From: Nemania diffusa | Taxonomy: Eukaryota > Ascomycota > Sordariomycetes > Xylariales > Xylariaceae | Assembly: GCA_038501195.1 (NCBI GenBank) | Contig: JBBPUQ010000001.1 | Span: forward strand, 5,704,001 to 5,768,000 | Reading direction: 5' to 3' | Length of the DNA stretch: 64,000 nucleotides | Shown: piece by piece, positions 57,639-64,000 of the stretch | How positions within the stretch are numbered: position 1 is the stretch's first letter | Layout of the letters: each line of letters starts with the position of its first letter | The notes under the pieces: model-generated | Seen by the model: the letters and a program-made list of their open reading frames with translations, nothing else | Database searches by the model: none | What the model was told of the DNA's origin: nothing | Position numbers and translations under genes: made by a program

Positions 57639-58906
57639 ATGGCAGCACAGACATCCACCCCACTTGCCCACCAGCCGCCCACCGCCGTCAAGGCGCTGTA
57701 CTTTATCAATAATAAGTCACCTAATCAACTCGTGGCAACAGAAGTCTATAAGGATGGGACCGTGGGAAACCCAGCTTATTATCTGACTGGTGGGGATGGA
57801 AGCAGTATAGTCCACGAAGCTACCGGCAAGGACATTGTCAACGATACATTGTCTACTCAGGACAGCGTGGTTCGCATGGGACATGTATGTATCAATTGTG
57901 GGTTAACTGCCTATGATGATATTGATTCTCACATTTTATAGTACCTCTTCGCTTGCAATGCAGGTTCGAACACCATCTCAACCTTCAAGATCAACCCACA
58001 TCACCCTACTGAGCTGGACCTCTGCTTCGCTCCAATTAGTACACATGGTGATTTCCCTGTAGCCATTGCTGTCTCGCATGAGCTTGGGTTAGTCTGTGTC
58101 ACTAATACTGGCGTTCGTAACGGGCTTGTTGTTTACAACTTCGATACGTACAAGGGCCTGTCGCACGATGGATTGGGCCTTCGTCCCTTCGGAATCAAAC
58201 AATTCCAGCCCCCTATTTTCGAAGCGGACGGTGCATCGGATGTATTCTTCTCTGAAGATAAGAAAGCTCTCTTCGTAACCATTAAGGGTGACAACGCCGC
58301 GGACCTAGGCTTCTTGTCAGTCTACCCTATCCACGAAGGTCGTGTCGCTTTCAAGGACATCCGTAGCTCTCCGGAGGGTACAAATCTCCTATTCGGGGCC
58401 TTCCAAATCCCTGGAACGGAGAAGCTGTTTGTTTCGGATTCGAAATTTGGAACCGTGATTCTCAAGATCTCCAAAGATGGCATAAGTGAGACTATCGCAA
58501 GGACGGTGATTCCGCCGGGATCGGCTGGCAGCTGTTGGGCCCGTTACTCGCCTGTCACTAAATCCGCATGGGTAACAAATCCAACGAGCAACAACCTGGT
58601 TGAGTTGAGCATCGAGACAAATGCCATCATTTCCCAGAACGATATAACAATCAACTCAAACATGGGACTACAGGATTTTGTAGTGCCAGGAAACTTTTTG
58701 TACGTTCTTGGCGCTGCACTAGATGATAGCCAGTCGTCGATAGTTGTACTTGGTAAGTGTTCCTATCCTGACTTGCCGTGGGGGGCTACATTTATACTAA
58801 CATAACGGTAATAGATGTAAGTTCGGGCAAGGTCAAACAGGTTCAAAACTTCGCCTATGAAAAGGGCACTGGGTACAGAGCTCAAGGTCTGGAGTTTTTC
58901 GCTTGA
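57639..58906 (+). CDS. Lactonase-like seven-bladed beta-propeller protein (382 aa)
   Basis: Three exons: 57639-57884, 57942-58752, 58815-58906; total 1149 bp, phases consistent. The repeats have a YVTN-lactonase / 3-carboxymuconate-cyclase-like pattern: KALYFINNKSPNQLVATEVY, FACNAGSNTISTFKI, VSHELGLVCVTNTG, FEADGASDVFFSEDKKALFVTIKG, SVYPIHEGRV, FVSDSKFGTVILKIS, AWVTNPTSNNLVELSI. No signal peptide, so cytosolic. Family members hydrolyse lactones or open or close rings. In this cluster it may act on a lactone or pyrone intermediate, but the substrate is unknown. It is divergent from the FSH1 hydrolase gene. Confidence 0.82.
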
Positions 58907-59404
58907 TATTGCATTCTCTAACCGTCTCTCCTTCCCGCACGTGCCCTTTTGAGGCGTATTACTTAGAAATACAAAATAGAAAATCGTGACTCTCCCGGGT
59001 CGTTCTACTAAACTTTTTCATTTTCGATTCAATTTGATAAGTAATGGTTAAAATGATTGCTTGATTCCATGGAGACTATAGTGCTCAATCACAACATAAC
59101 TGATGTAGATCAAAAGTAGAACGTTGTCGGGGTATAATGTTGAACACTTGCAGTTTCCTTCATATGGGATCGCGATACTTATCCATTGACAATTAGCATG
59201 TATGATTACCTCTAAGCAATATTAATGAATATTCCAGGAAAGGTTTGCCTAACATTTACTATCTGGCAATGATCCAACCCATTGGTGATTTATCTCCTGT
59301 CTATATTCTATTCTAACTATTAAAACAGTATGCGAGGAAACAACATGAAATATTTTATATGCCCAACACTCGGGATCAATCTAGCTTCAAGTGCCTTGAT
59401 CCTT
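58907..59404. other. Convergent intergenic region
   Basis: About 500 bp between the 3' ends of the two propeller genes. AT-rich; no gene or repeat recognised. Confidence 0.5.
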
Positions 59405-60469
59405 CTAATTTCCAGTTGAAATTCCCAACTTATCCACGTGCACCGCAACAATCTTGCCGCCCTCCCTGTATGTTCCCGGTACAGTCTGAGACAATCCCCC
59501 GTCAGTGACAACGTATAAAGTATCTCGGTCCCTCTGGGTCCGACCGAAGATACAAGCAGCATCCGACTCGAGAACCGTCGAGTTCGTGCTCCCCGCGATC
59601 ACAGTTACATTCCCATCAGGGGTAATCAGCTGGATGCCGTTATCATAGTTCTGTGCAATGTAGGCGTTGCCATTTTTGTCGAAGGTGAAATCGTCTGCTC
59701 TCCCATTGCGCACGACGACCGAATATTCTCCAGCAGCAGTTCCGGCTTGATTGCCCCGTAGATGAATTGGAACCTTGCCAAAGAATTCTTGCAGAGTGTT
59801 GGTGAAGTAGAGCTCTCCGGCGTAAATCTTAATTCCATTTACGCCCAGAACAGTGCCCTCAGGAGGTGTCATCAAAGGCGATGATAGGGCGCGTATGTAT
59901 TCGGCAGTCCGAAGGTTAATGCGCCAAACCACACCTAATCCGGAGTCGGCCACCAGAATAAACGGAGTACCTGGCAGACTAATCAGTCCATTAAGAAGCG
60001 CCCCCTCAGGTATAGCCACGATTTCTTTGGCAGTAGCATTTTTCACAACTTTCCCATCATCGTCAGTCTCGAAAGTCCGCAAATCCACCTTCCAGACAGA
60101 GAAAGAGCCAGGGGCGGGCGAGAGTGGGTCGACTGTGCCAACCACAACCGCAAAGATGTCAGGCTCTATCTCGTCGATACCAAGTAAAGCTGTGAAATTG
60201 AGAAAATGGTGCACAAGTGATGCTTTCACGGGATGAAATGGGTCGACCTGATATATCTCGGGAGCAGTCGGGAGCGTGACGAGTAGTTTCCCGCTCGAAC
60301 GGACAGCAATGTTCTCAAGAGCGGTGAGATTAGGAAATTGATAAATGAAATCTAACGCATTATTTGAATTATTACATAGTAGATCCGCAAATGCTGGATA
60401 GAATAAGAAGCCCAAAGCTAAGATACGAGCAAAAATAAACATGTTTGGCGGATTTGTTGTATGATACAT
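59405..60469 (-). CDS. Secreted/ER-targeted SMP-30-like beta-propeller protein (354 aa)
   Basis: Single exon. The second Met (60442, MFIFARILALGFLFYPAFA) starts a clean signal peptide and is the likelier start. The mature protein has propeller-type repeats (AVRSSGKLLVTLPTAPEIYQV; ILVADSGLGVVWRINLRT; FTFDKNGNAYIAQNYDNGIQLI; TLYVVTDGGLSQTVPG) like SMP-30/gluconolactonase folds, and several N-glycosylation sequons (NLT, NFT, NAT, NST). Proteins of this size and architecture are the hetero-Diels-Alderases of tropolone-sesquiterpenoid clusters (EupF, AsR5 type), and related propellers occur in other fungal clusters. A catalytic role on a reactive polyketide intermediate is possible but not shown. 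The palindrome-like motif at 60692 lies ~220 bp upstream of the longest start. Confidence 0.8.
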   Translation of the reverse strand: MYHTTNPPNMFIFARILALGFLFYPAFADLLCNNSNNALDFIYQFPNLTALENIAVRSSGKLLVTLPTAPEIYQVDPFHPVKASLVHHFLNFTALLGIDEIEPDIFAVVVGTVDPLSPAPGSFSVWKVDLRTFETDDDGKVVKNATAKEIVAIPEGALLNGLISLPGTPFILVADSGLGVVWRINLRTAEYIRALSSPLMTPPEGTVLGVNGIKIYAGELYFTNTLQEFFGKVPIHLRGNQAGTAAGEYSVVVRNGRADDFTFDKNGNAYIAQNYDNGIQLITPDGNVTVIAGSTNSTVLESDAACIFGRTQRDRDTLYVVTDGGLSQTVPGTYREGGKIVAVHVDKLGISTGN

Positions 60470-61159
60470 AGAGATAGAGAAAGGTTTCCTTCTCCGTCGC
60501 CGTCCTTTACAGTTAAAAAAGAAATCTATTTGATTTCATACCGGCCATTCTGACACTATCCACCATTTGAGGCTCCTAAATCCCAAGAAAGACACTCCAT
60601 CGTGAACTCGTGATTGTTAAGGCCTGAATAATAATAGCACGCTCGCTCTCGTGAGTACTTTTTAGAAAGTTCTTACGTCCGAGTCCGCGCGAATTCGTCC
60701 GAATGCAATGGGTACTGACTAACTCGGTGGATGATCATTGTCAGCTTACACCACCTTTGATACATTGTAGGGAAGAATGAGACCGGTGCCATGACGTAGG
60801 ACCACGCCAATGTGGGTTAAATGTCAGCTTATGCGTAGTATTTAAGTCAGAAATAAGCTATTAACGATCAGAACATTGGGTTCATTACCATCTACTGTTC
60901 CCATGTCCGCCACCTAAGAGGTCTTACAATAGAAATGAGATGCGCGAAAATCCTGTTTCTCTAGCTGATATTCCAGCTTCTCAGCCTAAATAATGCAGAG
61001 GACTAGCCCAAGACCATTGACGCGTATGTTTTGGTGCCACTAGATGCTTACGGCCCGGGATCGCTCGGTGTTAGACAAAGCTCGCACTCGGATACCATCT
61101 TCATTGAATTACTCTTTGTATGGACCTGACTAAACGAGACGGACATCTTTTAGCCCGCA
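60470..61159. other. Intergenic; promoter of the secreted propeller gene
   Basis: About 690 bp with the motif at 60692-60704. No supported gene; the frame at 61120-61356 is the antisense shadow of the dehydratase-like gene. Confidence 0.5.
60692..60704 (+). promoter_or_regulatory. Candidate operator (AATTCGTCCGAAT)
   Basis: Differs from AATTCGTGCGAAT by a single base. Preceded by GTCCGAGTCCGCGCG, so it is surrounded by CCG/CGG triplets. Lies ~220 bp upstream of the secreted propeller gene. Confidence 0.45.
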
Positions 61160-61819
61160 TCAGTTCCCTGCCTCTCCCCGAATTTGGTTCAAACTCCCAG
61201 ATCGATAGTGTATACTGGGTCGCACTACAGAGATCTTCCATTGCCCATCAACCCTCACGAATGTGTGCTCCATCCAACTCTTACCTTCAGACACCGATCC
61301 GATCTTACATAAGGGGGACGAGAAATCCTCTCCAGCTAGCCTTTGAGCATGACTAGCGAGTTGCTGCCATTCTACCACAATGGTATCGGTAGAAACTGAC
61401 TTGAAATATGGTATGCCTAGAAGATGATGGGTAGCGACGTGGTCGATACCCAGATGTTCCGGTCCTAACCACTCATCGACGAAAGCGTCGGCCGTGAACT
61501 TTCGCAGCACCCAAGCTGGATTCACCGCACTATAGTCGGCCACTATCTCCGGTGCCAATGCTGCTAGCAGACGCGACCTATCCTATGTCAAATGTCTCAA
61601 TAAACTGAAATGACTGCTTCCTTGCTGAATGATATAAGTACCTTGCGGTCAAACCCGTCGACAAGAGTTCGCGAGATTTGACAAACGATCAGATAATCTG
61701 TGCGTTGCCGTTAGCTTTTGAAGCCGAAGAAGTGGGCGGTCTCAAACCAGGTAGGAGGTGCGTCAAATCGGGTACTAACCTTGAAAGCTTAATTCCTTCG
61801 GGATATAGATGTTATACAT
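61160..61819 (-). CDS. Scytalone-dehydratase-like protein (172 aa)
   Basis: Three exons on the minus strand: 61819-61780, 61697-61642, 61582-61160; total 519 bp with matching phases. The start MYNIYIPKELSFQDYLIVCQ, then VDGFDRKDRSRLLAALAPEIVADY, matches the SnoaL/NTF2-like scytalone dehydratase family. HHLLGIPYF and WQQLASHAQRL carry the two histidines that align with the catalytic His85 and His110 of scytalone dehydratase; the C-terminus (RVDGQWKISVVRPSIHYRSG) also fits. The usual Tyr30 position looks like Val and Asn131 like Met, so the substrate probably differs from scytalone. Such enzymes dehydrate or aromatise polyketide rings. A MITE lies 12 bp upstream of the start codon, so the native leader and promoter are displaced. 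Confidence 0.85.
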
Positions 61820-61838
61820 GATGAGTCGACGTCACGCT

Positions 61839-62427
61839 CAGCGCTACCCACAGGTAAAGTCAGTCAAATAAACGGCTTTTGACGTGTTTTATCTTGATTG
61901 ATCGCAAAAAAAGGCTTGTTTGACTGACTTGCCTGAATCTATTGACTTGATTGATCAAGTTAATTGACCAAGTAACTCAAGCAATATATATAAAGCATAC
62001 AGATTGTAGAAAGCAAAATAGGTAGGTAGGTGTAGGTAGGTAAGTAGGTAGGTAAGTAGGTAGGGTGGTAGGTAGGGTGGTTGGTAGGGTGGTTGGTAGG
62101 TAAGGTGGTAGAATGTAGGCTGTAAGTGGCTAAGTCAGTGGCTAAGTATGTGGCTAGGTATGTGGCTGTGTAGGTGGCTGAATAAGTGGGTTTAAAAATA
62201 GGGTGCCACCTAGCCTACCTAGGAAAAGAAGGCTTCTTTTTTACCAAAAAAAACAACAAAAGATATTTTAAAAAATAGGAAAGTTAATTGAAAGTAATTG
62301 ACAAGTAACAAGTCAGGTAAAGAATTATTACTTTACCTGCAATCAATTTTAAACCGATTATTTGGACTGGATTGGGTCAATTAATTGACAATCAGTCAAA
62401 GTATTACTTTACCTGTGGGTAGCGCTG
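61839..62427. mobile_element. Complete hAT-like MITE, copy 3 (589 bp), at a start codon
   Basis: Same ends as copies 1 and 2. A perfect 8-bp duplication, GTCACGCT, flanks it (61831-61838 and 62428-62435). The GGTAGG/GTGGCTAAGT array spans ~62020-62190 and again has its own unit count. It is highly similar to copy 2 (for example CAAAAAAAACAAC in the right part), so it is probably recent. Confidence 0.92.
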
Positions 62428-62435
62428 GTCACGCT

Positions 62436-63075
62436 TCACGTAGATAGAGTAAGTGTAAGTAGGTGAGTTTCGGGAAACGAAGAGCTACGAATAGAGGAGT
62501 AAGATAAGGCACACTGTCGCTGCGTCTATAGGGCCGGACTTCTATTTACGAACTGTACGAAACAGCGACGCGGAGAAACAGTAGATGCAGCGAGTCACGT
62601 TACTACATGAGAGCTAAGAGACCAATATCTTCTCGCATGAGCTCGCACGAATAATGCTGTCTCCACTGACACCAACTCCGTAAGAAATGCTTAGGTGAGC
62701 TGATACTATAGGTATTGCCTAGGGCAAAGCATGGGACAAGGGCTCACTAATGCCGGCAGATGCCTGCTACAGCTCTCTCAGCACCTTGGCTCACTTGTCT
62801 AATTCAACGCCGCGCTTATCTAAGAATGGGTGGCTGAGGCTACTACCCATTGTCCTTATGTCATTATGCTCGTCCCTTCACATATATGCGGCTGCAAGGC
62901 ATATTATAGTTACATTCGTGATGACACTCTTGATTCCATCGCGGGTGCATAATGATACTTTGAAATGTCTTAGTTTTTATAGCTGGTCGCATAAAATTCT
63001 GGAATCTCTAATAACTTCATCATTCCAAATGCCTCTGATGTCCTTCCGCTATTCCCTATTCCTGCGCCCGTACCT
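62436..63075. other. Displaced upstream region of the dehydratase-like gene
   Basis: About 640 bp with the motif at 62640-62653. The plus-strand frame at 62750-63145 overlaps the 3' end of the minus-strand secreted-protein gene and has no recognised domain. No other gene seen. Confidence 0.45.
62640..62653 (+). promoter_or_regulatory. Candidate operator, weaker (AGCTCGCACGAATA)
   Basis: Matches 11 of 14 positions of AATTCGCACGAATT. Before the MITE arrived it would have been ~220 bp upstream of the dehydratase-like start codon; it is now ~820 bp away. Confidence 0.35.
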
Positions 63076-63689
63076 CTATTTCTCCTCCCGTTTCATAGAA
63101 TTGTCCCCATATCCGAGTAAAATGCCTCGCTCAAGGGTTCTATAAACCACAAACTGGTGTTTTCCGATATATGTAGACCCATTTTTACTGCGTAGGAACT
63201 GGGCTGCTGGCAATCGTCGAGTATACGTATCGGGCTTGTCATGTGAGGTGTAGGAAATAAAAATCAAATTGGGGGTCCAGGGTCGAGGTTCATGAAGTAA
63301 TTCCCATTCGACGGTTGAATTGTCACACTTTGTCGGACCAACAGCCGGGACTATGGAGCCCGAGACCGTATTATAATAGCTGCAGTGTGTGCTGATTACC
63401 CCAGTGAGGTCAAAGTTGAATTGGATTCTTGGAAATAAGTCCTGTCAGTTCGGGTTGAATTCTCGGCATTATGTGCTTTGTCGCGGTATTCAAATTGTTC
63501 TACGTTGAGTACCGTAGCATCTTTTAGCTTGGAGGGATCAGTGAGATGAGCTACTTACGAAACACCGGTACTATTTAGGTTCGTTTGCGCGTTGAAGTTG
63601 CTGACCTCCCTTATTTGGGCCCGGCTTTGCTCGACGGTGGTGGCTATGGTGCCGAGGAAAAGGGAGGCAAGAAGTACCGAGTAATGCAT
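63076..63689 (-). CDS. Small secreted protein, unknown function (160 aa)
   Basis: Two exons on the minus strand: 63689-63559 and 63427-63076; total 483 bp. The donor is GTAAGT; the chosen acceptor (TTTCCAAG, 63428) is the one that keeps the long downstream frame open. Residues 1-24 form a signal peptide (MHYSVLLASLFLGTIATT...). The mature part has two cysteines (in THCSYY and TKCDNS), an N-glycosylation sequon (NST), and beta-strand-like text (VSIQFNFDLTGVIS, HQFVVYRTLE). The family is not recognised. It may be an effector-like or wall protein; there is no sign that it belongs to the polyketide cluster. Confidence 0.65.
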
Positions 63690-64000
63690 TTTTCCTCGTC
63701 GTTACTTATGATATTCAAATATTTGATAAAGCTGATTGGGAATTAAATAGCTTGCTGCTGTCTTTGATGCCGAATAATACTCTAGGAGGCAACGTCATCC
63801 TTCCTTCGGGGGAGGTCGTGCGATTGCCACTTGATGGGATAAGAACATTTCACGAGCGGTTCCTCGCAATTGAAACTAATTCTCCTGCATGTTATTCATA
63901 TATCTTGTTATATATCTAAGAAGCGGTGTCTAGCTAGGCCTATTGGGATCTGACTATCCTAACACTTTGGGTAAGAGGGGGCGGATAGGGGAGAGGGAGA
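63690..64000. other. Upstream region of the last secreted-protein gene
   Basis: Roughly 310 bp up to the window end. It should hold the promoter of the minus-strand gene at 63076-63689. No other feature recognised. Confidence 0.4.

Noticed and set aside
62750..63145. 131-codon plus-strand frame with hydrophobic stretches
   Set aside because: Overlaps the 3' end of the spliced secreted-protein gene on the other strand, and composition does not look coding.

Overview
The window is genomic DNA of a filamentous ascomycete (Pezizomycotina). The evidence is: short introns of about 50-180 bp with GT...AG ends and CTAAC/CTGAC-like branch sites; fungus-specific families (Clr5-ankyrin, HET, NACHT STAND receptor, Zn2Cys6 factor, non-reducing PKS); and AT-rich tracts with transition-only divergence, as expected of repeat-induced point mutation (RIP). 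The species and the class within Pezizomycotina cannot be told from the sequence. All gene models come from reading the sequence and joining exons by frame, splice signals and remembered family consensus; no alignment was run.

Layout. 0.7-4.1 kb: two small secreted-protein genes in sparse DNA. 4.8-5.5 kb: a fold-back element. 6.1-10.4 kb: a Clr5-ankyrin gene. 11.9-24.6 kb: conserved housekeeping genes, namely iml2 (-), SEM1/DSS1 (+), PGK1 (-) and an Mpv17/PMP22-family gene (-). A RIP-degraded LTR retrotransposon (15705-19677, 5-bp target duplication GTTGG) lies between iml2 and SEM1. 26.4-42.5 kb: an accessory stretch with a broken HET-domain gene, a repeat graveyard, a ten-exon NLR-like gene (alpha/beta hydrolase, NACHT, C2H2 fingers) and a SNF2-family ATPase gene interrupted by a MITE. 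43.1-44.1 kb: a membrane protein gene.

44.1-61.8 kb looks like a polyketide biosynthetic cluster: a peroxiredoxin-like gene, a Zn2Cys6 regulator, a non-reducing PKS (SAT-KS-AT-PT-ACP-CMeT, about 2158 aa, no C-terminal release domain), a free-standing FSH1-type serine hydrolase, two unrelated beta-propeller genes and a scytalone-dehydratase-like gene. The suggested logic is that the PKS makes and C-methylates an aromatic chain, the hydrolase releases it, and the dehydratase-like and propeller proteins tailor it. A near-palindrome, AATTCGYRCGAATT, or close variants recur in the cluster's intergenic regions and may be the regulator's operator. 63.1-63.7 kb holds another small secreted-protein gene.

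Two MITE families with hAT-like features (CAG... termini, perfect 8-bp target duplications) are active-looking. One copy sits inside the SNF2 gene, one lies 12 bp upstream of the dehydratase-like start codon, and a member of the second family lies in the intergenic region upstream of the cluster regulator.
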